DNA from: an uncultured Alphaproteobacteria bacterium
Lineage (GTDB): Bacteria > Pseudomonadota > Alphaproteobacteria > Rhodobacterales > Rhodobacteraceae
Length of the DNA stretch: 64,000 nt
Assembly (NCBI GenBank): GCA_902530595.1
Contig: CACAAX010000003.1
Location: forward strand, 36,001-100,000
Reading direction: 5' to 3'
Below the pieces are notes generated by a model. That model had not been told where the DNA came from. It worked only from the letters and a program-made list of their open reading frames with translations, and did no database searches. The position numbers were made by a program, and so were the translations under genes. Positions 17,391 to 25,175 of the stretch are shown here, in pieces; the first letter of the stretch is position 1, and each line of letters opens with the position of its first letter.

Positions 17391-17843
17391 ATGAGCCTAA
17401 CGGGCTTAATCAAATTTACAGTGGAGCAACCAAAAGTGTTTGATACAAAAATAGCTATAGTACTTCTATCATCTCTTAAGACTTGGCAAAAACTCAATGT
17501 GACGTCATTCTTGACAAGCGGCATCATCGGTCAGACGAGCTCTTTGATTGGTGAAAAGTATATTGATAAATCAAACTATGAATATCTTGCATTGAATATA
17601 CAACCAGTGGTTGTTTTGGAAGCTGATTTATTAGTTTTAAAAAAAATCCATAACAGAATATTGGGACGATCTCTTAGCTGTTCCATCTATATAGAGGACA
17701 TGTTTTCGACAGGGCATGATGAGGCTAATCGGAGTACGGTTAAAAATTATTCTAGTGAGGATCTACCGGTAGTGGGCCTAGCTCTTAGAGAAGAGAAAAA
17801 AATAGTCGACAAAGTTACAAAGGGTGCGAAGCTTCATTCGTAA
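17391..17843 (+). CDS. DUF2000 family protein
   Basis: A 150-residue protein matching the DUF2000 pattern, which has a peptidyl-tRNA hydrolase 2-like fold: FDTKIAIVLLSSLKTWQKLNVTSFLTSGI at the N-terminal third, then QPVVVLEADLLVLKKIHNRIL, and a C-terminal stretch around residues 120-135 (LPVVGLALREEKK). The biochemical function of the family is unknown to me. No clear Shine-Dalgarno precedes the ATG. It stands alone on the plus strand. Confidence 0.7.
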   Translation: MSLTGLIKFTVEQPKVFDTKIAIVLLSSLKTWQKLNVTSFLTSGIIGQTSSLIGEKYIDKSNYEYLALNIQPVVVLEADLLVLKKIHNRILGRSLSCSIYIEDMFSTGHDEANRSTVKNYSSEDLPVVGLALREEKKIVDKVTKGAKLHS

Positions 17844-17923
17844 TGGGCTGAGGATAATTTAAATAATCGCATTAAACGGTAAATTGAACAAATACCAGTC
17901 AGATGTTTTAAAGGAAAAAATTT

Positions 17924-18124
17924 ATGCAGTGGGAATATTATGTAAAGGACTTCAAGTTTGATGAAAGTCAAATAGAGGATGGGTTTCCAAATAAATTGGA
18001 GCATGATGATTTGGCTCATCTAGGAAATGCTGGGTGGGAATTAATAAATATTGTTTCCTATCGATCAAGCGACAATGAACTCTGTTTAAGGTATTACTAC
18101 AAAAAAGCTAAAATGACGAATTAA
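17924..18124 (+). CDS. Small DUF4177-like protein
   Basis: A 66-residue soluble protein: MQWEYYVKDFKF at the start and HLGNAGWELINIVSYRS with a terminal LRYYYKKA, the pattern of the short beta-rich DUF4177 domain, whose function is unknown. AAGGA lies 10 bases upstream of ATG. It follows the DUF2000 gene by 80 bases on the same strand. Confidence 0.65.
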   Translation: MQWEYYVKDFKFDESQIEDGFPNKLEHDDLAHLGNAGWELINIVSYRSSDNELCLRYYYKKAKMTN

Positions 18125-18264
18125 ATAACGAAATGAAGGAATAGTTGTAATTAGCGTCTATAATTTTTCTTCATTAGACGCAATATTTCTAACGGCACAG
18201 TCCACCATCTTTTTCACAAAAATTTTATCCTTGTCAAAGCAAAATAGAACCCTATCTGAGATTT

Positions 18265-18390
18265 ATGATCTTATTTGTAACAACTCTGCTCACAATCACG
18301 CTTGCTCTAGACTATGGATTAAGAAACCAAAAAAATCCAGGGTGCGTGAGAATTAATAAAAAAAGAAGTCAAATTAAGACAAAAAAATAA
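18265..18390 (+). CDS. Possible 41-residue membrane microprotein
   Basis: An open frame starting MILFVTTLLTITLALDYGL with a single hydrophobic helix and a very basic tail (RINKKRSQIKTKK). The arrangement is typical of small inner-membrane proteins, but no good ribosome-binding site is seen and the region is AT-rich, so it may be chance. It lies in the otherwise empty stretch 18125-18447, in which I see nothing else. Confidence 0.3.
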   Translation: MILFVTTLLTITLALDYGLRNQKNPGCVRINKKRSQIKTKK

Positions 18391-18447
18391 CTTTTTTTAT
18401 GGGGTGGGCTACTCACTACTCATAAAAAAGCGATCTTAGGGGATATC

Positions 18448-18660
18448 ATGGACGACAAAGACGTAAAAGAAGCGGCTTTAAAACAGGCGCAGGAGGCTTA
18501 TGGAATGTTTTTAAGTTTCATGAAGTGGGTTGCCTATATTTTTATTGTTCTGGTAATCATTTTAGCTTTCTTCAATTTTTTCGATGATCCAACAGGTAGC
18601 AAACATTTACCGGAAGAGATTTCTGACCAATATGATCCCAGCGGATTATCCAAGAAATAA
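18448..18660 (+). CDS. Small single-helix membrane protein, cytochrome aa3 subunit IV-like
   Basis: 70 residues: a charged N-terminus (MDDKDVKEAALKQAQEAYGMFLSFMKW), one membrane helix (VAYIFIVLVIILAFFNFF) and a polar tail. The AYGxFLxxMKW-then-helix layout resembles the small bacterial aa3-type cytochrome oxidase subunit IV, but the match is loose and no oxidase gene is nearby. AGGGGAT precedes the ATG. Confidence 0.55.
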   Translation: MDDKDVKEAALKQAQEAYGMFLSFMKWVAYIFIVLVIILAFFNFFDDPTGSKHLPEEISDQYDPSGLSKK

Positions 18661-18822
18661 TATCTCATCCTCGTCCGTGCTGATCTAGATAGCGGTGCGA
18701 GTGAAAAATTGAAAATTATTTTTTTACAAAATTCCTGATGAAAATTCGCCTAAATAGGCTTTATTAACTGTTATACAATTAGTGAACTTTTTCTTTTCTT
18801 GGCAAAAAACTATATTAGAGAA

Positions 18823-19224
18823 ATGGTAAGGCTGTTTCAAATATTCACGCTGATTTTCCTTTTGGTCTCGTGCGATGTTGGAGCCTCTCCCCAGGTATTA
18901 AATGTTGCTTCCACATCTTCTGATCACGGTACACTTGTACTTGGCCGTTCCACTGGAATACCGGGCATGTTTGGCCGTTTTACAGTTATTTTGAATGGTA
19001 AAGTCTTGGGGATGCTAGGAGAAAATCAGATTATCAAGAAAAGGTTAATCCAAGGTCGATACACGCTAACTATCAGGGACGATGTGGAATATCGTAAATT
19101 TCTGGGAACGAATATAAGATTTTCAATTAATTCCGGTCAGGTTAAGTATTTAATAGTTAATTCGGAAAAAAAAGCATTTGATTCGCGATACAGAATTGTT
19201 GTCAAAAAGGTAAAAAGAGATTAG
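18823..19224 (+). CDS. Putative lipoprotein of unknown function
   Basis: About 133 residues from the ATG at 18823. The signal (MVRLFQIFTLIFLLVSCDVG) ends in a lipobox LVSC, so the mature protein would start at Cys and be lipid-anchored; Asp at +2 could direct inner-membrane retention by E. coli rules. A TTG eight codons upstream is less likely. The rest is beta-rich (RFTVILNGKVLGMLGENQIIKKRLIQGRYTL), reminiscent of small DUF2846-type lipoproteins with a PEGA-like fold. It ends 24 bases before the iron-sulfur cyclase gene and may be co-transcribed with it. Confidence 0.65.
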   Translation: MVRLFQIFTLIFLLVSCDVGASPQVLNVASTSSDHGTLVLGRSTGIPGMFGRFTVILNGKVLGMLGENQIIKKRLIQGRYTLTIRDDVEYRKFLGTNIRFSINSGQVKYLIVNSEKKAFDSRYRIVVKKVKRD

Positions 19225-19248
19225 GCAGGATCTAAGGATTGATAAATT

Positions 19249-21048
19249 ATGAAATTTAAACCTATACCTCATGACGTCGAGAAAGATAAAAGCTACTTCT
19301 GGTGTAGCTGTGGAAGAAGTAAAAACCAGCCTTTTTGTGATGGCAGTCATGCGGGCAGTGAATTCGCACCCTTAAATTATGTAGCGGAAAAAACAGAGAC
19401 GAAATATTTCTGCACATGTAAAAAAACACAAAAAAAACCTTTCTGTGATGGCAGCCACAATAAATTAGATACAATCCTCGAGGATGCAAAAATCGTGGAA
19501 TTTGAACCTATACCTCATGACGTCGAGAAAGATAAAAGCTACTTCTGGTGTAGCTGTGGAAGAAGTAAAAACCAGCCTTTTTGTGATGGCAGTCATGCGG
19601 GCAGTGAATTCACACCCTTAAAATATGTAGCGGAAAAAACAGAGACGAAATATTTCTGCACATGTAAAATGACAAAAAACAGACCTCTCTGTGATGGAAG
19701 TCATAATAAACAAGAAAAAAGTTATAATGATGGAGATCTCTTTTCAGCAATGGTACAACCTGACAACAAAAAAATAGAGGTAGGTGTAAATGAAACAATA
19801 CTCACAGCATCAATAAGAAACAATATATCTCACTTAAGTGCTTGCGGAGGTACTGGAAAATGCTCGACTTGCAGAGTTGAAATTACAGAAGGATTAGAAA
19901 ATTGTTCTCCCAGGTCAGATGCTGAGAGAAAGCTATCGGATAAGCTTTCCTTTCCGGAAAATATAAGACTTGCCTGCCAAACCACAATAAGTGGACCTGT
20001 TTCGTACAGAAGACTTCTGCTTGACAAGAGGGATTTGAGTAATTCAAATAAATTGTCCGATACGAAACTAGAGTCCGTCGGTACTATAAGAAATCTGACG
20101 GTGATGTTTGTCGATATTAAGGGTTTTACCCCTTTTTCTGAGGCGCTTGCTGCTTATGATGTGATATTCATTTTAAATAGATACATCTCTATAATGCGCG
20201 AAATCATCATTAAAAATGGTGGGGAGATAAATAATTATATTGGTGATGCTATTCTGGCTATCTTTGGTCTCAAAGACTCAAGACAACAGACACTTAGAGC
20301 AGCAAATACAGCGTTAGAAATGCTACAAGCTATGGACGAGTTTAAGGATTATCTGTCTCAAGCTTACGGTAGAGATTTTGATATACGAATAGGTGTTCAT
20401 TATGGTGAAGCCATTCTAGGTTCTGTTGGTTTTGGTGAAGACAAAAAATTTACCATAATTGGAGACACTGTAAATATCGCCAGTAGAATTGAAGCTATAA
20501 ATAAAGAGGCGGGAACACGTTTTCTTATTTCCGATGTTGCTTATGAAAGAATTAAAGATGCTGTTGATGTAAGAAATTTTGTGAGATTAAAATTAAGGGG
20601 ATCTAGTAACTTAATCACCCTGCATGAGGTTAGCGGTCTAAATAAAGATAAGCTAATAGATCACTCTGATATTAAAATAAAAGAGATTGATGGCAATACT
20701 TGGATAAGGACTTTGCCAATTAGCGAGCTCGATGTCGGAGAAAAGAAAAAGTTTGAATATGATGGAAAAGAATTTCTTCTTATAAATCAGGAAGGCATCT
20801 TTGCTATTGAGAATATATGTCCCCATATGAATTTACCATTGGACATAGGTCAGATAACAGATGAAGGCACTATCTTATGCCCATACCATAATAGTGAGTT
20901 TTGTTTTAGATCAGGTGAAGTCAGAAAATGGGTTGGATTACAACCTAAAGAAGTAGAAAAAGATTGTGAGCCACTTAGGGTTATTCCCACACAGGAAGCA
21001 GATAGCTATATCTGGATACAGAAACCTTTAAAGACGGTCACGATATGA
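19249..21048 (+). CDS. Multi-cluster iron-sulfur nucleotide cyclase: 4x CDGSH, ferredoxin, class III cyclase, Rieske
   Basis: A 599-residue soluble protein. Residues 15-152 carry four CDGSH-type [2Fe-2S] motifs (Cys19/21/30-His34, Cys55/57/66-His70, Cys101/103/112-His116, Cys137/139/148-His152). Residues 165-250 form a [2Fe-2S] ferredoxin (Cys199, Cys205, Cys208, Cys243). Residues 278-460 form a class III cyclase with metal Asp289 and Asp333 and transition-state Asn409 and Arg413; the usual purine-specifying Lys position is Asn329. Residues 485-595 form a Rieske-type domain (Cys524-x-His526, Cys544-x2-His547). No membrane segment. Up to six clusters would flank one cyclase domain, so redox- or nitric-oxide/oxygen-controlled cyclic nucleotide synthesis is a strong inference. 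It overlaps the next gene by 4 bases. Confidence 0.9.
   Translation: MKFKPIPHDVEKDKSYFWCSCGRSKNQPFCDGSHAGSEFAPLNYVAEKTETKYFCTCKKTQKKPFCDGSHNKLDTILEDAKIVEFEPIPHDVEKDKSYFWCSCGRSKNQPFCDGSHAGSEFTPLKYVAEKTETKYFCTCKMTKNRPLCDGSHNKQEKSYNDGDLFSAMVQPDNKKIEVGVNETILTASIRNNISHLSACGGTGKCSTCRVEITEGLENCSPRSDAERKLSDKLSFPENIRLACQTTISGPVSYRRLLLDKRDLSNSNKLSDTKLESVGTIRNLTVMFVDIKGFTPFSEALAAYDVIFILNRYISIMREIIIKNGGEINNYIGDAILAIFGLKDSRQQTLRAANTALEMLQAMDEFKDYLSQAYGRDFDIRIGVHYGEAILGSVGFGEDKKFTIIGDTVNIASRIEAINKEAGTRFLISDVAYERIKDAVDVRNFVRLKLRGSSNLITLHEVSGLNKDKLIDHSDIKIKEIDGNTWIRTLPISELDVGEKKKFEYDGKEFLLINQEGIFAIENICPHMNLPLDIGQITDEGTILCPYHNSEFCFRSGEVRKWVGLQPKEVEKDCEPLRVIPTQEADSYIWIQKPLKTVTI
19261..19669 (+). repeat. Recent in-frame tandem duplication of the double-CDGSH segment
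   Basis: 19261-19423 and 19507-19669 differ at only two positions that I can see, with a period of 246 bases (82 codons). Both differences change an amino acid (Ala/Thr and Asn/Lys), while all other codons are identical, including third positions. Beyond about 19423 the copies diverge quickly. This indicates a very recent duplication or gene conversion that doubled the CDGSH pair. Confidence 0.9.
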
Positions 21049-21893
21049 AACAAAAAATTATCAACGTAGAACAATCCGAATACTGGAACGAAAAATCCGG
21101 GCCTAAGTGGGTCAAAAATGAGGATGCACTAAATGAGCGATTATCAATACTAACTGACGAACTTTTTTCGAGAGTGAAAATAAAGGGATCGGATAAGGTT
21201 TTAGATATCGGGTGCGGAGGTGGTGATACAACTTTTCGAGTATCAAAATTATTGGCCGATGCTGGACATGTTGTTGGAGCGGATATTTCGAACACCTTGC
21301 TTAATCATGCAAAAAGTAAATTTTCAGATATCGATACAATGACATTTGTGCATTGTGATGCTCAGAATTTTTCTTTTAATGAAAATTACTTTGATAAAGT
21401 TATATCTCGATTTGGTGTAATGTTTTTCGAAAGTCCCTTAGAAGCCTTCAAAAATATTTATGGTTCTTTGAAGACAAGTGGTTCTCTAAATTTTGTGTGT
21501 TGGACAAATATGATGGAGAATGAGTTTATTATTGAAGGTATGGATATTATCACTAAATATACTCAGAAAGTTCTTCCAGAGGTAACAAATGATCCAGGTC
21601 CCTTTGCATTCAGTGAGCCTGAATATATTAACGAAGTCTTAGAATCGGCTGGGTTCAAAAATATAAATGTTGATAAGGTATATACTTCTATCTCAACGAA
21701 AGATAGCGCGGAGCAAGATGCTGAACTGCTCATGGGGATCGGTCCAAGAGCAAGAATCTTATCAGAAGAAAATTTATCAAGCGAACAAATATCAATGATA
21801 AAAAATGAAATCATTGATCTATGTAAAAAACGAAAAATTGGCAAAGAAATTACGTATAAGGCATGTCTCAATTACGTATCGGCGAATAAATAA
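21045..21893 (+). CDS. SAM-dependent class I methyltransferase
   Basis: A 282-residue methyltransferase. The SAM-binding motif I is KVLDIGCGGGDTTFRVSKLL at about residues 49-68, followed by acidic motif GADISNTLLNHAKSK and SRFGVMFFESPLEAFKNIYGSLKTSGSLNFVCW, resembling UbiE/arsenite-methyltransferase relatives. The ATGA overlap with the cyclase stop implies coupled translation. The substrate is unknown. No thiol-metal motif of an arsenite methyltransferase is evident. Coupling suggests it acts in the same process as the iron-sulfur cyclase. Confidence 0.8.
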   Translation: MKQKIINVEQSEYWNEKSGPKWVKNEDALNERLSILTDELFSRVKIKGSDKVLDIGCGGGDTTFRVSKLLADAGHVVGADISNTLLNHAKSKFSDIDTMTFVHCDAQNFSFNENYFDKVISRFGVMFFESPLEAFKNIYGSLKTSGSLNFVCWTNMMENEFIIEGMDIITKYTQKVLPEVTNDPGPFAFSEPEYINEVLESAGFKNINVDKVYTSISTKDSAEQDAELLMGIGPRARILSEENLSSEQISMIKNEIIDLCKKRKIGKEITYKACLNYVSANK

Positions 21894-21944
21894 GTCAGTT
21901 GAATTTTGATATCATTTTTGAGTTTCAATCTAAAAAATAATCGT

Positions 21945-23261
21945 CTATTTTTTCTTTCTGGCGTGATCTGAAATAAATAGTTCAGCTCCATCAGTCTCCG
22001 CGATCCTAAAAAGCCGGAGCATATTATTTTTCTGCATTTCTTTAAGCCAAGAATAAAGCAAATTTGATCCCAAGCCCTTATTCTTGAAAATCGTTACTAC
22101 TAGCCCTTGCTCAAGGCTCGAAGTGATTAAATCTGCGTTTGATTTAACTTTTAAGACAGCTTCAGCCAGTAGGTCTATAAGTTCCAATCCTGTAGGAGAA
22201 GCTTCAGAAGACTGGGCTATATATCCTGATTTAGCCGTAGGGTGATCAACCCCACGTAGCAGTGGAATTTCAGCGTCATAAATATTTGCTAATAGTCCAG
22301 GAAATGCCACGATAGTATTTATTTCACAATCAACCATCATATCTCTAACACTTTTTTCGTCTGTTGGAAGGCTAGAATAATGAAGATATGATTTTATAAA
22401 GTCTCTTCTATATGCAAATTTCGTAAATCTTGACCCTAGCCACATCATGTATGGCAATCCAAAATCCATTACTGCCGCTCCAACTTGAACCAGATCATAG
22501 TCTATTACTGTAAGCTCTTTGGACTCAGGATTGTATAATATGTTATCTGGCTTGAAATCATTGTGAACGACCACCTGTCGTCTTGCGGCTTCCGAAACAG
22601 GGGAAAAGGCCTCACACTGTATTACTTTTTCATAAACTCCAGTTTTTACACCAAGGTCATAGATTCTTTTTGCAATTCTCGGATCTGGGTTGCCTACTCC
22701 AAGTACCGGCATTTTTGTATCAATCCCGGACCATGGCAGACACCAAAATGGGGCGTAGGCTGGAACCGAATGTAATGCTGAAGACAAAAATTTATCTCCA
22801 TCTAAAAATTCAGCTCTCAATTGATCATACCAGTTAGTTGGTGCTGAGTGCAATTTTGCTAAAACTTCAGCTATTTTATCGGGTGGCGCTAACTCTTCAT
22901 TAAAATGAAAGAAATCCTTCATTACAGAAATTCCAGCTGAGCGTTCAATATGAAAGTCAGTTCCTTTTAATATAACTGGGGGAGCAAGTTTTTGATGTCG
23001 AAGAACATCGGTAGCGAGCGACACTCTCTTTTGCGTTATTGGCTGTGAACTCATAATACCTTTAGAACTGCTAACTTTGACTATGCACTTTGGAACCTTG
23101 TGAAGGGAACAGACATACGTTTTAGCACCGCTATTTCCAGAAACATCTTTAACATCAATGTTTTTTTTTGCTGTAGCATTTGACCCAATTGCCTTTAACG
23201 CCAACTCTTCAATTTCATCCAATGATGCATCTTCAAGTTTTAATTGTAGAAGCTCCGCCAT
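21945..23261 (-). CDS. Aminoglycoside phosphotransferase/choline-kinase-like protein
   Basis: A 438-residue protein with the APH-fold catalytic loop VVHNDFKPDNILYN (Asp base, Asn metal ligand), then VIDYDLVQVGAAVMDFGLP for the metal-binding Asp. The N-lobe has a SGNSGAKTYVCSLHKVPKCIVKV nucleotide loop. The C-terminal 100 residues are not typical of APH. It could phosphorylate a small alcohol (choline, homoserine or a sugar) or be a regulator. It is convergent with the methyltransferase gene, and no operon partner is evident. Confidence 0.7.
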   Translation of the reverse strand: MAELLQLKLEDASLDEIEELALKAIGSNATAKKNIDVKDVSGNSGAKTYVCSLHKVPKCIVKVSSSKGIMSSQPITQKRVSLATDVLRHQKLAPPVILKGTDFHIERSAGISVMKDFFHFNEELAPPDKIAEVLAKLHSAPTNWYDQLRAEFLDGDKFLSSALHSVPAYAPFWCLPWSGIDTKMPVLGVGNPDPRIAKRIYDLGVKTGVYEKVIQCEAFSPVSEAARRQVVVHNDFKPDNILYNPESKELTVIDYDLVQVGAAVMDFGLPYMMWLGSRFTKFAYRRDFIKSYLHYSSLPTDEKSVRDMMVDCEINTIVAFPGLLANIYDAEIPLLRGVDHPTAKSGYIAQSSEASPTGLELIDLLAEAVLKVKSNADLITSSLEQGLVVTIFKNKGLGSNLLYSWLKEMQKNNMLRLFRIAETDGAELFISDHARKKK

Positions 23262-23395
23262 TTTAGCTAGCCTAGCAAGTTATTTTAAATTTCTGATTCC
23301 TTATTATGGAATGATTGGCTGATAGATCAATATCTTAAAAATCTTTCTACCTAGTCTCCTCAAACTATATTTTTCAGAAAGCTAGGTTTGCCTAT

Positions 23396-24565
23396 TTAGC
23401 TTTTTACTAATCTGTCTTCAACCACCTTGGCTAATACTGAAGCTCCAATGGGAAGAATGCTCGTATCGAGAGTGAAGTGAGGGCTATGGAGAGGTGCCTT
23501 CCCAGAATGGCTTATAAAGCAATATGCTCCTTTTACATGCCGTAGCATATCGGCAAAATCTTCGGAGCCAGTAGCAGGTAGCTGATTTCTATCAATATTT
23601 TTTTCTCCAACAATTTTTTCAGCAGCATCCATATAATAATCCGTTATTTCATCGTCGTTAACTAAAACATCAAAAAGCTTTTTGATGTTCAGATGGATTT
23701 TTACATCGTTACTTAATTCTAATCCCTTGCATATATTTTTGAAACGATGTTCAACCATTGCATACACTTCGTCGGAAAAATATCTAATAGTTCCAGCGAT
23801 AGCACAATTACTAGGTATTACGTTGAATGCAGATCCTGCATGAATTTTTGTTACTGATAGCACTAATGTTTCTAAAGGAGGAACATTTCGGCTTAAAATG
23901 CTTTGAAGTTGGGTAATAAGCTCATGTGCAACAATTATTGGATCTTTTGATTGATGAGGCATCGCTGCGTGACTGCCTATCCCATCAATACTAATATCAA
24001 ATATGGCTGCGCCCGCCATAGCTTTACCTTTACAAATACCTATCTCTCCGTTTTTTCCGTTGGGGTTGTTATGAATGCCATAAATTTCATCACATGGAAA
24101 TTTTTTGAATAATCCATCATCGAGCATTTTTGTTGCACCACCCATACCTTCTTCTGCTGGTTGGAATATTAAAATTGCTGTTCCACTGAAATTTCTGGTT
24201 TTTGCCAAATACTTTGCCGCGCCTAGAAGCATGGTTGTGTGTGCATCATGACCACATGCGTGCATTTTTCCATCGACCTTTGATGCAAAGGGAAGACCAG
24301 TATCTTCCTTAATGGGAAGAGCATCCATATCAGCTCTTAAGCCAATTCTCCTATTTCCTCCACCATTTTTGCCTTTAATAATACCCACTACTCCGGTTTT
24401 CCCGATTTCCGTATGTATTTCATCTACTCCATATTCCTTTAATTTCTCTTGTACGATTTTTGACGTACGCTCTTCCTCGAAACCGAGCTCTGGATGGGAA
24501 TGCAGATCTTTGTATATTTCTTCCAAGTTTTTAGAATTTTTATTAATTTCCGGTAAAATATTCAT
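23396..24565 (-). CDS. M20 family amidohydrolase (hippurate/IAA-amino-acid hydrolase type)
   Basis: About 389 residues starting at MNILPEINKN, because GGAAAGG precedes this ATG; upstream TTG and ATG give 8 or 6 more residues and have no site. It has DLHSHPELGFEEERTS, GLRADMDALPI, MHACGHDAHTTMLLGAA with metal ligands His/Asp, and PAEEGMGG with the catalytic Glu pair. These fit the M20D subfamily that removes acyl groups from amino acids. It is single on the minus strand, opposite the amidase and peptide importer starting at 25.2 kb, and may process their amide or acyl-amino-acid substrates (inference). Confidence 0.85.
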   Translation of the reverse strand: MNILPEINKNSKNLEEIYKDLHSHPELGFEEERTSKIVQEKLKEYGVDEIHTEIGKTGVVGIIKGKNGGGNRRIGLRADMDALPIKEDTGLPFASKVDGKMHACGHDAHTTMLLGAAKYLAKTRNFSGTAILIFQPAEEGMGGATKMLDDGLFKKFPCDEIYGIHNNPNGKNGEIGICKGKAMAGAAIFDISIDGIGSHAAMPHQSKDPIIVAHELITQLQSILSRNVPPLETLVLSVTKIHAGSAFNVIPSNCAIAGTIRYFSDEVYAMVEHRFKNICKGLELSNDVKIHLNIKKLFDVLVNDDEITDYYMDAAEKIVGEKNIDRNQLPATGSEDFADMLRHVKGAYCFISHSGKAPLHSPHFTLDTSILPIGASVLAKVVEDRLVKS

Positions 24566-24589
24566 ATGTGTTATCCTTTCCATCCACAA

Positions 24590-25175
24590 ACTTTTTTCTT
24601 AAAAGCAACTAAGTCAAAGAATCGCTTACGCGTATCTATGGTACTTCGAATCAATGATTGATGTTGATTATTGAAGCATAATTTTTTATCTCAGAGAATT
24701 TTATTTTTCTGCAGTAACAGGTCTTAAAAATTATTTGTACTAACGTGATTTCTTTTCTTTCGATATTTTTACGACTAGTATTAAAAATACTATAATCGCA
24801 ACATTTTTAGTAGATATTGAGTGACAACTTCCATTTCTCTTGAAACTCTTTTATAGGTGCATTTACCCATATGCTTAAGCGGGCTAAAAAAACGGCATTA
24901 TTTACTATTAATATCACAAAGTACTAGTGTTGCATTTAGAATATAAGATCGACTAAACCACTTTTAATAATCCTCTGGTATTGAGATAAGTTATAACACA
25001 AATATATGGGATTACTTTTCTTCATCCCATTTTTGACGTTAGGTAAAAGTTGTAAGCTACAATGTACTGGAATACACTATTTTTGAGTTTTTGATTCTTA
25101 AACTCAGAAGTTTTCGTGAAACCATGATTGGCTCAAAACACATTATCCATTTAGGGGAGTTTAGCTTCTTAATCT
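24590..25175. other. Intergenic region between the M20 and amidase genes
   Basis: About 590 bases without a convincing gene. A weak promoter candidate for the amidase is TTGACG (25033-25038), 19 bases, TACAAT (25058-25063); the spacer is long. A small inverted repeat TGAGTTT...AAACTCA lies near 25083-25107. The amidase ribosome-binding site AGGGGAG is near 25152. I see no RNA gene or repeat of note. Confidence 0.4.

Noticed and set aside
25083..25107. Inverted repeat upstream of the amidase as a terminator or riboswitch
   Set aside because: The stem is only 7 bp of A/T-rich sequence and there is no U run or recognisable aptamer; it is a chance-level match.
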